Of a DNA stretch of 64,000 nucleotides, positions 15,242 to 45,752 are shown piece by piece. The stretch is from Triplophysa rosa (Eukaryota; Chordata; Actinopteri; Cypriniformes; Nemacheilidae): the NCBI RefSeq assembly GCF_024868665.1, contig NC_079906.1, forward strand, positions 12,338,807 to 12,402,806. The letters run 5' to 3'. The translations under genes were made by a program, and so were the position numbers. The notes beneath the pieces are model-generated. The model did not search any database. It saw only the letters and a list, made by a program, of their open reading frames with translations, and was not told the DNA's origin. Within the stretch, counting starts at the first letter, position 1, and each line of letters begins with the position of its first letter.

Positions 15242-16632
15242 ATGGAAATCCAATCCTGCGAAAATAAGTAAATACAGAAATTAATTTTCTAAAAATATAA
15301 AATTGAATGAAGAATTTTTTTTTAAACGTATATATTTTTTAATTTGGCTATTTAAATGTATTTATTTTTGTATTTCTTTCATACATTTATTTAATATATC
15401 CATTTTTAAAATTTCACATTTATTTCTACTGCGTCCATATGGTAATGAGGAGGCGTGTCTTGCGTCAGACATAGCAGTTGAGCACAGAGTGCTGCTGTAG
15501 GCCACAGGCAAACTCTAAGGCCACAGTGAGATCTTGTGCTTTGACAAAATGACATGCAAGAGATGAGTGTGACCACATTTTACAGCATTTACTATAGGAA
15601 ACTGCAGCATACTGTATGTATTACAGTAATATATACTGTAGTGCACTGTAGTATTTTACTATAGTAGGATTTAAATGCCATTTATCATAATGTAAGTGTA
15701 GAAACCATGTTTTTAGCACATTTGTATGACCACAGAGATCCACTACAATACCATGGTTAACTCTGGTTATACTGTAGCAACACCTTGGTTAAGTTGTGGT
15801 TACAATGGCATAACTATAGTGGCCATTTTATTTGTTTTAATTGAAAGTTTATTTTCATAAGGGAACACTGTAGTATCTGGGAATTTTACTACACTTTACT
15901 TTAGTAAATACTATATAAGCTATAGCGGGACTAGTCAAGCGCCTGTTCATCATTTTAAATGAATCCTGAATGATTAAATAACATGGTGTTGCTTCAGTAT
16001 AACCAGAGTTAACCATTGTATTTGTTGTGGAACTGTGGTCATACAAATCTGCTAAAAAAAAAAACATGGTTTCTACACTTACACTATGATAAAATTCTTA
16101 AGGGCTTTTAAATCCTACTATAGTAAATACTATAGTGCACTACAGTATGTACAGTATTACTGTAATTTATAGTATGCTGCAGTTTACTATAGTAAATGCT
16201 GTAATATACTATATTATTGTTTTATGTAGTCACACTCATCTCTTGCATGTCATTTTGTCAAAGCACAAGTTACTATGGCCTTAGAGTTTGTCTGTGGCCT
16301 ACAGCAGCACTCTGTGCTTGACTGCTATGTCTGAAGCCTATGGACTTCTGTGTCTATGGACACAGAAATTTAGAAATAAATGTGAAAATAAAAAAATGTG
16401 GAAATACATATATTAACATAAATGCATAAAATAAATACAAAAATGTACAAATAAATAAATGTTTAAATAAATTAATTAATAATATGTTTAAATATCTATT
16501 TTTTCATTCATTTTTATATTTTAAAGAAAATTTATATCTGTATTCGTTTATTTATTTTCGCTTTTTTAAATATCTTCATGGATTTATTTTTGTATTTATT
16601 TGTTTTTAATTTAGGCAGGATTGGAATTCCAT
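15242..16632. mobile_element. 1.39-kb near-complete palindrome (fold-back element)
   Basis: The ends atggaaatccaatcctgc (15242) and gcaggattggaattccat (to 16632) are inverted copies. The arms mirror each other almost to the centre near 15,900-15,930. Examples are 15475-15500 (gagcacagagtgctgctgta) against 16300-16325, 15545-15570 (tgacaaaatgacatgcaaga) against 16240-16265, and 15735-15770 (catggttaactctggttata) against 15995-16020. The flanks GCTAGCT and GCTAACT look like a 7-bp target duplication with one change. There is no coding capacity. Confidence 0.85.
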
Positions 16633-17424
16633 GCTAACTGGCCATGCTAACCTGTCAAATGTTATTTCTAAATGGGAACTAAACAACACGTAAATAGAAG
16701 TTAACCAAAATATTTTGCTATCAAACATTTAAGAGGAGGGAAATATGTAACCGTTCCAATTTTATGGAACCTATATGTAACTGAAAATAAAATAAAACGC
16801 ATTAACAATGCAATAGACCTAAAAGATTATAGTGTTTCCTTGCCCCCCCCCCACAACATTTTAAATTTAACATATTAATGCAATTCAATAGTAATATTTA
16901 AAGTACTTAATTTTTTACTTATGTAAAGTTTTGTTTGTACTACTACTTCGCACAAGTCAATATTGTACATTCGCACATATAAACATAGTACATTGTCTAT
17001 ATTTCTTAATTTACATAATCTATATTTCTGCTTCTGTAGCATTGTGTGTGTGTATATTTTTGTATTTCACTGTTTACAGCAAAGAAAGCGTTTTTTGTTG
17101 TGTAGGGAAACTTGTTTTGCTCACACTTGCATTTTTATTCTTTACACAATTATAGACCAAGATAAAATTACAACAATTTCCCTGCTACATTTTACCCACC
17201 AATAGATTGTTGTCCCTAAAATGTTTAATTGAAAATGACAGAATTTTTATACCAATAAAAATGGTGTTGTGCACCAAAGTATTTTATTAATGTCTTATTG
17301 ATTCTTTCAAAATGAGCTGTGTGTAAAATTGTATTAGTCGTGCCATTTATGACGACATGATAAAAATATTTTTTACATACAGTTTTTAAAGGGCTTTACT
17401 ACAAATCCCCTCCCCGTGTAATCC
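16633..17424. other. AT-rich spacer, no gene seen
   Basis: About 0.8 kb of AT-rich DNA with a C10 run near 16843. ORFs are short and hydrophobic from T-rich codons, with no family resemblance. Confidence 0.4.
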
Positions 17425-17522
17425 GTCACGCTGGCTGTCCAATGAGCAGCCGCCATAAGTCTATTTAAAGAAGAAGTCCCGGCCACTATCAGCTGTCACC
17501 TGCACGTATTCTTACGCGGAGG
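17425..17522 (+). promoter_or_regulatory. Possible promoter and first exon upstream of kdm5b
   Basis: A CCAAT box (gtccaatgagc, about 17440) is followed by a TATA-like ctatttaaag near 17461. About 60 bp later comes a consensus donor (gcggag|gtaaac, about 17521). This looks like a core promoter with a short untranslated first exon. It could be an alternative kdm5b leader or a separate non-coding transcript, since it is 0.7 kb before the kdm5b ATG. Inference only. Confidence 0.4.
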
Positions 17523-18225
17523 TAAACACTGAACGCGTGCTGTTCATTAGAAGTGAATGTAAAGAAATACACACATAATGTTTCTGAAATAAATTGTGGG
17601 TGAGTTAAACGTTTATTCATAGTCTTGTGCCCTTTACGCATCGATAATTCACTAGTGCATTTGATTGACGTTGAATATAGACAGTTCTACGATTGACTCC
17701 ATGTGAATGACTGCTTTAACTCTGACCCTTGGATATTGGCTGGTATATATAACGAACTAATTTCTTCCTTTTTTATATATAGTAGCATCATAGCAAATAG
17801 GGTGCTGTATAGAAGTTGAATAGTTGGAGCTCGTGTACAAATGTCTACGAAAAAAGAGTGGAAAGGAATAAGAGTCACTAGGAGGTGTTGTCGTTATGCA
17901 ACGATTAAAAAAAAACTGTATTTACAGAGTGACACATCTGTAAACGCCGTGGTCAAATTTTCACATTAAAATGTTTACACACAGCTTGAAGTGGGTGGAC
18001 ATGTGTGCTTCGTGTCTAGATTTTTGAGCGGATGTGCTCTCAACCTAAGAGCAGTCACGTCACGGTGAGTGTGGATGTGCGTGTTGATTGTTCGTGTTGT
18101 TCAAGTTAGCCGGACTGGGGGAATAACAGGCGGACAGACCGTGTTGCAGATCTCAGGAAGTTTTGTCTCCGTTTCGCTGAGCGACTCGTTTCTGCTCCGC
18201 TTCGCTCCGGAACCGGACCTGTGAG

Positions 18226-36895
<18,670 letters not shown>

Positions 36896-37765
36896 AACGC
36901 TCTCCTAACACCCTTCCTCCATCCCTTCTCCTTGCTGTATAACTGACCTTCCCTCGTTTCATAACCCATGACCTCTGACCTTTGTAACAACGGTGCTATT
37001 TTACTTATTTCGTTGGACTCTGTTGTCCTGAATGATACTATTTGGTCACTTTTTTTGTATTTTTACAGCTTTTTCCTTCCGTCGAACTGTTTGTGATTGT
37101 CTAAAACATGATATGCTAAATGCTGAATGAATATAGTGGTGCATGGGTTTGTGTTTGTGTCGCTTTCTGGCGTGGAGGAGAGACGCTCTGATTAAACCAA
37201 AAAGGGTAGTCTCTTCTGCATGCGCAGTCAGAAACGACACAGGGCAAACAAAGAGTTTTCACCAAATACAATAAATAAATAATAAATACAGAGAAATTAT
37301 TTTTTGGAAACCTGCCGTTTCAGTACACCGGCATCTGGGAATCTCTCCGTTGTGTTGTCTTTTTTCTTTGTAGATTAGTTTTATTTATCGGAGCAATAAC
37401 GTTGTTTGTAAGTAAAGGAGGTTTCGGCGGTTTCAGTTGTGTTGGTGATTTTGGAGTTGGTGGGCAAATATTCAGGATACGTGACAGACACACAAATGTC
37501 ATATTTGTAGCAGAGTGATGAGTGTAATGAACTGCCACAAAACCTGCTCATGCCGTTTTAAAGGGGTGAGGGTGGGGGGCGGTTGTCAGAGTGTGGGGGT
37601 TTAACCAGCTTGTTAAAAAAATGTCCCAGTTTATAGTGTGGAATAAAACTCTTTGTTCTAATATCAAAATGAGTCTATTCTGTTTTTGTTATAGTGATCA
37701 TTGGGAAAGTGGCTTGACTGTCTTCTATTGCTTCTTTACTCATCCGTTTTTGTAATCACAAATTC
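36896..37765 (+). other. kdm5b: kdm5b 3' UTR with polyA signal
   Basis: Non-coding sequence after TGA at 36893-36895. AATAAA at 37642-37647 would end a 3' UTR of about 0.77 kb. ORFs here are short and unsupported. Confidence 0.6.
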
Positions 37766-37845
37766 AATTCAATTCAATTTTATTTATATAGCGCTTTTCA
37801 CAATGTGCATTGTTCCAAAGCAGCTTTACAGGAGCAAATAAGAAA
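37766..37845 (+). repeat. Teleost SINE-type tail fragment
   Basis: The sequence aattcaattttatttatata, then gcgcttttcacaatgtgcat, then aaagcagctttacaggagc matches a very common fish interspersed repeat. It is truncated and lies between kdm5b and lmod1. Confidence 0.6.
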
Positions 37846-38202
37846 AACACAGAAAGGTAAAACACAGCACAGTGCATGGTGTTTATAGACCAAGCAAGAT
37901 CATTATAATAAATAATATCTAATAAATAAATGAATAAATAAATAAATGCAGTTTAGGACAAACTCTTTTAGGATTTGTCCAGCATTTTTCATCACCGTAA
38001 AATAAAACAGAAAAAACTTTGTTTAAAAAAATCCCCCAAATCTGTTCTTTTTGGTATAAAATATATGTCCTCACGTCATTATATAGAATTATTCAAGAAT
38101 AGTTAACTATTCCCATAACGAAACAGTTTAAGTTCCCCTCTTTTCACTATTTTCTTTTTATGAGTGTGTACATTCGTGCACGCGCTCAGACTGTATTTAG
38201 TC

Positions 38203-38304
38203 ATGCAAATGTTAAGAAGCGTGCGGAATGCGTCCTGGCGCACGAGCTTAAATTGAGCTCGGAGAGCGAGACCCTCTGGGCTCCGTTCTTCATGAATTTA
38301 TAAT
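38203..38304 (+). promoter_or_regulatory. lmod1: Candidate lmod1 promoter elements
   Basis: A perfect octamer ATGCAAAT lies at 38203-38210. A TATA-like TTTATAAT lies at 38297-38304, about 100 bp upstream of the ATG at 38403. Unmistakable CArG boxes, expected for smooth-muscle genes, were not seen here. Functional use is inferred from position only. Confidence 0.45.
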
Positions 38305-38402
38305 CGTGAAGGAAACGGGCACTCTTCGAACTCAGTCAGCTGGATTTTTCTAAACGAAAGCAAACTACTCCAAATTACTCTACGCAGTAAATATTTCTAG
38401 TG

Positions 38403-41400
38403 ATGTCCCTCTCAGGAGAACAGGGGAGCGATGATTCGGACACGGAGCTGCTTCTCGCGACTCTCTCTCCGGAGGAGGTAGAGGAACTAGAGCAGGAGCT
38501 CGTGTACATCGACCCGGACCCGAATGTACCGGTGGGGCTCCGTCAGCGGAACCAGACGGACAAAGTGCCGTCCAGAGGGTATGATAGAGACGCCATGCTG
38601 GACTACTGCGAGCGGCAGACCAAGAGATTGATCCGCAGAGAGCTGAGCGTAGAGGTGATATGCGCCAATTCAAAACACACTCAATCACTGATGCATTTTA
38701 TTGACCTTTTAAATATTTAAGTTGAAAACTTTTAAAAGCTTTCGAACAATTGCATTTATGTATTAATGTTATATTTAATATACGTTGTATTTTATTGTTA
38801 TATAACTCCAATACTGCGAGTTGATGTTTATTTAGGGTTATCATAGATGTTTCCAATTAAAGGCGTAGTTTACGCCTAAAATTATTTATGTCTTGATTCA
38901 CCTTTCTGTTTTGAGAAATGAAAGTCGTTTTGTTACCAAAGTCTTTTAAACTTTGTATTCTGTAGTATTTTAAACTTTTGTATTCTGCTGAAGAAAGTCA
39001 TACAGGTTTGAAATGACATGAGGATGAGTAAATGGTGACATAATTTTCTTTTTTGGGTGAACTATATAGCCCTATTCGCACGGGATTAGTATTACGTGGG
39101 GACCTCTAGTCATTTGTAATAATTGCAGAGGTTGTCTGTGATCTTAATCCCGTGCGAATCGACCCATGTCTGTAATTTGTAAAGTAAAAATTCCCCCGCA
39201 AATTACCTACCATACTTTGATGAACACAGAGGTCCTGTGATAATATTAGTCCCGTGCGAATCGGCATCTCTGTGATTTGTCGGGCTCATACATCATTTTT
39301 CAAGGTTTTATCCACCGGTTGCGAATAATGGAGGCTGTGTTGAAGTGTTTTGATATTATTTCGGGTGCTGGATCATATCCATACCTGCCAACACTGTCGT
39401 TTTGGCCAGGAGTCTCCCGTTTTTTTTATTTCTCATGGAAACTCTCGTAACATTTGAGACCCGCGATCGCGGTGATCTGTCCGGTTCGTGATCGCGGGTC
39501 TCAAATGCTGACAGGTACGGTCATATATTGTTATACACCATACAACTATTGGCTATACAAACTATACGCAAAGCCTTGCCATCATATCCGGGAAATAAGT
39601 ACGTAAATTTGAGTAAAATCACAGGATTCACTTATCCCGTGCGAATGCGCCACATGAAATACAGATGTGGGGAGGTAATTTTTAAATCACACGAGGTCCC
39701 CAGATAATACTAATCCCGTGCGAATAGGCTTTATGCCTGTAATTTGTCAGATTTGCAAATAGCCTACCCTAATAGATTTTTATCCCTTATTTAGCAGTAA
39801 AGCTTCAAAAGGTTGAACATGGAGGGGAATTCATCATTGTTTGTATTTTTTGCTGTTTAGATACTGATCATATTGTGAAATGTTTATAAAGACCTATGGA
39901 CTCACTGAATGGATGGTTTAACTCCATCATGCACACTGAGATTCCTGTAAATCTGTGTGGTCTGCATTACTGACATGCTGTCATGGTTCGACATATCAAC
40001 ACCTGGTTTGCTGCAGGCACGTGGGCCATGAGGGACCCTATAATGTCAACATCAGAACTGGTGGACCCTGTTGCTTGGAGATTTTTTCTGTGCTGGACAT
40101 TACAGAGTATCTTAAGTGTGCCAAGTGTGCATGAAAGCTGCTTTATCCCTAAAATGACCATAACACCTAAAAACTTAAAAGCACAATTTGATATCTATAA
40201 CTACAAGTGCTGTCCTGTGCGTAAACCCTTAATTGGGATGTTTTTTCTTGAGTAAAAAAATAAATCTGTGTTTATTATTTTCCTTATCCAAAAGCCTTAA
40301 AGGGATAGTTCACCCCTAAATGAATTTTGTCGTTGATTTACCCTCGTGTCATTCAAAACCTGTATATGACTCTTTATTCTGGGGAAAATAACAGAAGATA
40401 TCTTGAGAAATGTCTCAGTGGTTTTGTGTCAACACAATGGAAGTCATTGGGGTCTCAATGTTGTTGAAATATCTACTTTTGTGTTCTGTAGGAGAAAATG
40501 TCATGCAGGTTTGCGATCACATTATGGTTAGTAATTGATGACAGAATTTTCATTTTTGGGTGAACTTTACCCTTTATTCAACTTTTAGCATCATGCTTTG
40601 TTTACTGCTTGCTGGTATAAACACAATATTATTTCCCCTTGGTGGCTGGAAGGTTATTTCTATTATTATTATTTGTTGGAGCCCAATGTAAACTTTAAAA
40701 TTATAATTCAACTCTGATAATTAAAACTCCTCCTTCCTTTTGGCTACACTTTCCTAAACAAATCTAAAATGAATATAAAACAGGGCACTTTGAGAGTTTG
40801 CAGGAAAGCTGGAGTGTTCAGATAACAGAGCAGAACAGATGGTCTGTTTCTATTGCAAGTTAAAAAGTAGTAGGCCTAGTTGTGTTTAACAGGATTAAAC
40901 AGGTGCTAATGAAGCACAAGTAATGTGATACTCTCAAGGGGCCTTAAACTACATTTAAACCCTACTGAGACACTAAGTGTTTGTTTGAAATATGTTCAAC
41001 AGGCAACAGAACACACACCAAGTTGCCAAGTAACATTGTCGCCCTTATAAACATCGGTTCACGGTTTGTAGTTTATCTTTGATGTTTATCTGTGGTTTGT
41101 AGTACATGAGAGTATCAGTGCATCCGTACAAATGGCATTTCTGATATTCCATTGCAAAGTTTTTGCAGGTGCAACATCATGTTTGGCAGTCACATATCTG
41201 ATGACTTTCTGGCAGCGTTCAAAATATTGACTGAACAGTCACGTCCACATTTATTCATTTATACGCAGCAGCCGTGAATAAAATTTATGTCCAGCGTGTT
41301 TTGCAGCAGTCAGTAAGTAACAGTAATTTATTTTAGCAATTTGTGAATCTGTTTTCTTTAAGCTGAGCCTCAGTGAATCAGAAGGAGCGAGTCAGAAGCT

Positions 41401-44136
41401 TTGGAACTGTTAAGGATGGCATTCCAGACCTGAATGTGTTCCTCCCTTTGCTGCCTTATAAGGGCACATCTGAGAGTTTCAAGACTTCTTCAAACAATAG
41501 CACACAAATCTACAGAGCATGCTCATTCCCTCTTAATGGACACTAAAAATAACTCACTAGATTCAGCTGGCTGCGGCGATTGCCTGTTATCATACAGTAG
41601 GTTTCCTTTCATGTCCCTATTACTTAAATGACGAAGTTGTTCTTTATTAATAATGACATCAAAATGAAAGTAAATGGAAATGTCAACATTATTATTAAAA
41701 TGCCAAACATTAGATCACATCTGTAATGAAAAGAGAAATGTAATATTCAGGCACATTAATCGATCACAGACAGCAATGCGATTAAATGGAGACTTTCCAA
41801 GTTTCCTGCTTGTCTCTTTTGAAAAATACCACAGTAATCTCACACGTCTCTTCTAGAGCTTTACAAAATATCACAGAAATGTCACAAACAGTGCAGTAAG
41901 TTTCTTGAAATGATGAAACTCTAAACGGTGCAGTTTTCTTATGGACAGTTCAAACAACTTACGTGTCTCTTCTGTGTTGTATGTCAAAGGGAGACACAAG
42001 AGGGGAGGGCCGAAGGAGAGATCGACTCCATCGGATGAGGAGCAGAGAGTTTTCCAGGTCACAGAGCAGCGACCCTCCCGACTCAGAGAGCCGAAAAGCT
42101 GCAAGTGAACCACCCTCTGAAAACAACGACAATGAGAAAGCAAGAAAAAGAGATGATGTCTCCGAAGATTCTTCTGATAAAAAAGAGAAGAACACGGAAA
42201 TAGAGGTGAAAGAAAAAGATGAAAAGACAGTGGGTGGATCAGAACTGAAAGAAAGGGAAGGTTCTAGAAAAGAGAGGGGAACCAGCAAGACTCTGGAGCT
42301 TATTTCCAAACTGCAAGATAAAAAAGAGGAGAAGAAAGAACAGGAGAAGAAGGAAGAAAGAAAAGGGAGCGGGAACTCAAAAATTCGAGGGTTCATCTCC
42401 AAACTGCAGGATAAAGACAATGAGAACCTTAAAGAAAAAGACAACAAGGCGGATATCAAGAAAAGAGAAGAAAGCAGAACCAAAGCACTAGAGGAACAGA
42501 AAAACAGCAGAGCAAGAGACTGGATGGACCAAAAAGAAACAGAGGAGAAGAGCAAAATAAAGGATGATGAGAAACATCTTACACAGAGAGAGTTATCCAG
42601 AGCTAAGAAAGAGAGCGAAACAAAGAAAGAAGAAATCATGTTAGACAAAACAAAACAACAATTCAAACAGTCAGATAACACAAACGAGAAGATATCTACA
42701 AATTCCAACCATAATGTCTCCAAGAGTGAAGACTGTTCACTAACAGATGATGAAGAGTCTTTAAGTGAAGATGCTGATATGGACAGTGACACTGGCTCTA
42801 GTATGTTTGATGATCTTCTGGAACAAGTTCGCAGTGACGACCCTGAACTAACCGAGGTCAACGTCAATAATTCAGATGCCATAAAGACAGACACTCTGAG
42901 ACAGTTTGCAGAAGGTCTACGTAGCAACACTCACATCAAAACCTTCTCCCTCGCCAACACCAGAGCGGATGATCACGTTGCGTTCGCCATTGCTAAAACC
43001 CTACGTGATAACTCCACCCTGACCGGCATCAATCTCGACTCCAACCATTTAACAGGCAAAGGCATCTTGGCCATTATCAACTCTCTCCAGCACAACAGAA
43101 CGCTCACGGAGCTGAGATTTCATAACCAGAGACACATCTGCGGAGGGAAGACGGAGATGGAGATGACCAAAGTGTTGCGTGACAACTCTTCTCTGGTGAA
43201 GCTGGGATATCACTTTGAGCTGGCCGGTCCCAGGATGACCATGACGAACATCTTGAGCCGAAACATGGACAGGAAGCGGCAACAACGGCTAGAGGCGCAG
43301 AAAGTCTCCAGACAGGACACCGACTCCTCTCACAAAGCCCCAAGTGAAGATAAGAAGAGCTCGCATGATAAGCCAAAAATGTTAACGTCAGTCTCCCACA
43401 GTGAGAAGAAAAGCTCCAAATTTGCTGAGATGTCTAAATTAACCTCTGTTCAGGAAACTACAAAAGCGCCGTCCGCGAAGTCGCCACCTAAACCGCTCTC
43501 CTCTGAAGTGATGAGGAAGAAAGAAGGGGAAACAGGAAGTAGACATGTCCCCCCTCCACCCCCTCCTGGACCAGCTTTAGATGTCCAGGCCTTGAAGAGG
43601 TCATTGAATCCTATCTCTCAGAGGAGACAGGACAGCGGTACAACTGTCAGACACACGGAGAGGAACTCTAGAGATCAGCTGCTGGACTCTATCAGAAACT
43701 GCAGCATGAACACTCTCAAAAAGGTAAAAGTGGACCACAGGTCAATATCAGATTGTTTATAAGACATTACTGTCTTAAAGGCGGGGTGTCCGATTTCTCT
43801 TTAGCCATTGTTGATGTTCAAATCACCAAAACAGACACACCCCTACCCCCATCTTTCGCTTTCGTCAGCGCTCGGCTCGACTAATGTCCGTCCTGTGCAC
43901 TGTACACCTTACTGCTGATTGGCTACGAGGTTGTTTTGGTACTCTGCCCGACTTTGTCAAAACAAGCGTAATTCGGAAATTGGACACCCCGCCTTTAAAC
44001 ACTAACTGGAAAATTTAACAGTAAGGTTACTAATGAGGGGTCTGGAATCAGATGTAAAGTCTAATTTTAAGCAATTTTTTTTTGATACACTCTTTTTTGT
44101 CTCTCTCAGGTTGAGATCCCCAAGCGTCTGAAATAG
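38403..44136 (+). CDS. lmod1: Leiomodin-1 (actin filament nucleator of smooth muscle)
   Basis: Tropomodulin-family actin nucleator. Exons: 38403-38654 (84 codons), 41990-43723 (578 codons) and 44110-44136 (VEIPKRLK, then stop); 670 aa against 600 in human. Exon 1 encodes the N-terminal tropomyosin/actin-binding part (LSPEEVEELEQEL, VPVGLRQRNQT, YDRDAMLDYCERQTK). Exon 2 encodes a long Lys/Glu-rich region (about residues 85-365), a leucine-rich-repeat actin-binding domain (about 368-515, with NTRADDHVAFAIAK, LRFHNQRHICGGKTEME and YHFELAGPRMT), a proline run near 605-612 and a WH2 motif (NSRDQLLDSIRN, about 642-670). The large central exon and the tiny last exon are the leiomodin pattern. The extension over human lies in the low-complexity charged region. 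Confidence 0.96.
38857..39064. repeat. Palindromic MITE, TTAAAGGG family, right end lost
   Basis: It begins ttaaaggcgtagtttacgcc and carries the right-arm motif gaggatgagtaaatggtgac and ttttgggtgaactat. There the copy stops abruptly at the start of the next element. It lies in lmod1 intron 1. Confidence 0.75.
39067..39731. mobile_element. Inverted-repeat element with reiterated cccgtgcgaat
   Basis: The ends tagccctattcgcacgggat (left) and taatcccgtgcgaataggct (right) are inverted repeats of about 25-40 bp that continue into acgtggggacct and aggtccccagat. The core cccgtgcgaat recurs internally near 39149, 39250 and 39636. It lies in lmod1 intron 1 and contains a nested hairpin element at about 39381-39530. 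No ORF. Confidence 0.8.
39381..39530. repeat. Nested small element with perfect 18-bp hairpin
   Basis: Arms 39451-39468 (catttgagacccgcgatc) and 39490-39507 are perfect reverse complements with a 21-nt loop. The outer ends tacctgccaacact and agcatttg/ctgacaggta are also inverted. It sits inside the 39067-39731 element. Confidence 0.7.
40297..40577. repeat. Palindromic MITE, TTAAAGGG family
   Basis: It begins ttaaagggatagttcacccc and ends ttttgggtgaactttaccct, with gaagatatcttgagaaatgt and aatggaagtcattggggtc internally. It lies in lmod1 intron 1 and is the copy most like the one at 86-354. Confidence 0.85.
43775..43998. repeat. 224-bp MITE with ttaaaggcggggtgtcc ends
   Basis: Left end ttaaaggcggggtgtccgat and right end attggacaccccgcctttaa are inverted repeats of about 20 bp. 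It lies in lmod1 intron 2, just after the long exon. Confidence 0.9.
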
Positions 44137-44382
44137 AATATGCCGTTACATTACCCAGGAACCTTAAGAGACCCATTATCTTGAAAATCATTGTTGCTCA
44201 TCTAAATATCTGAGGTGGGATACAGCAAGTTGATGTCACATCCATGACAAGCATTTGTTACATTTTTCCTATTTTCTAAAAACAAGATTAAGACGGTTTT
44301 GTTGCAATTTGACAGATTTTTGTCAATTTGAAAGTTTGTAATTTGCATCTGAGTTTTTAATTATGATAAACATTTTAATAAA
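44137..44382 (+). other. lmod1: lmod1 3' UTR with polyA signal
   Basis: Follows the stop at 44134-44136. AATAAA at 44377-44382 suggests a short 3' UTR of about 0.25 kb. Confidence 0.6.
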
Positions 44383-44464
44383 CAAGATGTCACTTGAAAA
44401 GTATTGTTTTGGCGTTTCTGAAATTTACAGATACTAGATGTATTCCTCCCTGGCTTTGTTATCT

Positions 44465-44575
44465 TCTTCGGGGAAGAAGCGAAAATGTGATGACATCTTA
44501 GTCCTGTGTCATCCACAGTAGTGCTTCGCAACCTCACTGCTAGATGCCACTAAATTTCATACACTGGACCTTTAA
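44465..44575. repeat. Truncated copy of the 34139 MITE family
   Basis: Shares cctcactgctagatgc and ttcatacactggaccttta with the right end of 34139-34512. The left part is missing. Confidence 0.7.
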
Positions 44576-44593
44576 CTGCTTTTTTTGTGATGG

Positions 44594-44926
44594 ATAGAGA
44601 CAGAGCCACACGTGTCATAATCTGAAAACCTCGCCCACCGGAGGGGAAAACAATCCAACCCTCTCCATTGACTTTGTATTGTCTTTGTATTGTAATTTCC
44701 TTGTCATTTCTGGCTTTTACGGTTCAGAAGCTTATAAAAACGTAGTTCTGTGTTTTTTAGCTTGTTTACTGTACACCTTGCCACACAGCAGCTTTTAGGC
44801 ATCGTTCTGCTTTTTGTTATAAGTCAGAAATGACAACCAAGCAGCTTCCCGCAAGGGAAGTCAATAGAGAGGTTTGGATTGTTTTCCCCCGGTGTAGTCT
44901 TGGCCTAAATGCGCTCTGTCTCTATG
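44594..44926. repeat. Inverted-repeat element, 333 bp
   Basis: The ends atagagacagagcc and gcgctctgtctctat are inverted. Inner arms ccggaggggaaaacaatcca and ggattgttttcccccgg also pair. No ORF. Confidence 0.75.
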
Positions 44927-45752
44927 AGGTCTCTTGATAAGATGTCTTTAACCACAAGGGGGCAGAAAAAATCAGTATGCACAACAAACAGAAAATAAAA
45001 CACACGCTTTTATTTATTATCTTTATGCCATATGAACATATTGTGGACGATGTTGTAGTGCAAAGATAATAAAAGAACATGTAGCATAAACTCTCAATAA
45101 GCAATGTCAACATCAATTTTTGCTTTATTTAACAACTTGTAGAAGTCACAGTCTAGCTGAAGCATTTGTACAACAGTTCATCCACATAAATGCACTTATT
45201 GTTGTCAACTCGCTTGTGTAATCTCTTGTGTATTTAAAGTCGCCATGGCATAACTAAAGCACATGTGCACCCATTGCCAACAAAGATGACTCAGTTTCAC
45301 TTTCATGTCAGGCATCTTTTAGCGCTGGGAGCGCTCCATCTATCAGCCAGCACGTTTAACATTGTAAAGAAGTCAGAATGCATGAAACACTGTGGCACCC
45401 CACCTTTAATCTTTTTGATTAAAGATTAGGAGTGCCAATGAAAAGAAATAATAATGTGCACAGATCAATCATTTATAATAAATACTGCAAGACTGTGTAA
45501 AAAATTTGACTTGTCATTTTTGATTTCATCGTGACTTTAAATATGTATTTTTATTTGTATCAGCTTCACTGCTGCAAACCAGCTTTATTTCCTTCCTGAA
45601 CCAAAGTCTGCTGTCAAATCCCCTCCCCTCCTCTCTCTATCGCTCTCTCTCTCTCCAGTTGTGCTCATCTGTCAAAGTAGATTTACGTATTGTATTGTAT
45701 TGTGTTGTGTTATGCTGTTGTTTGTTTTAAGAGGATGTGAAGTATTAGGAAG
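44927..45752. other. Spacer before the CD300-like pair
   Basis: No gene seen. A small hairpin lies near 45,400 (ctttaatctttttgattaaag), and a CT-rich tract at about 45,625-45,658 lies close to the receptor's first exon. Confidence 0.4.

Noticed and set aside
41959..42930. 323-residue minus-strand ORF opposite lmod1 exon 2
   Set aside because: It is the antisense of the Lys/Glu-rich lmod1 region, which automatically gives a stop-poor Ser/Leu/Phe-rich frame. It has no splice logic or domain, while the plus strand is clearly leiomodin.
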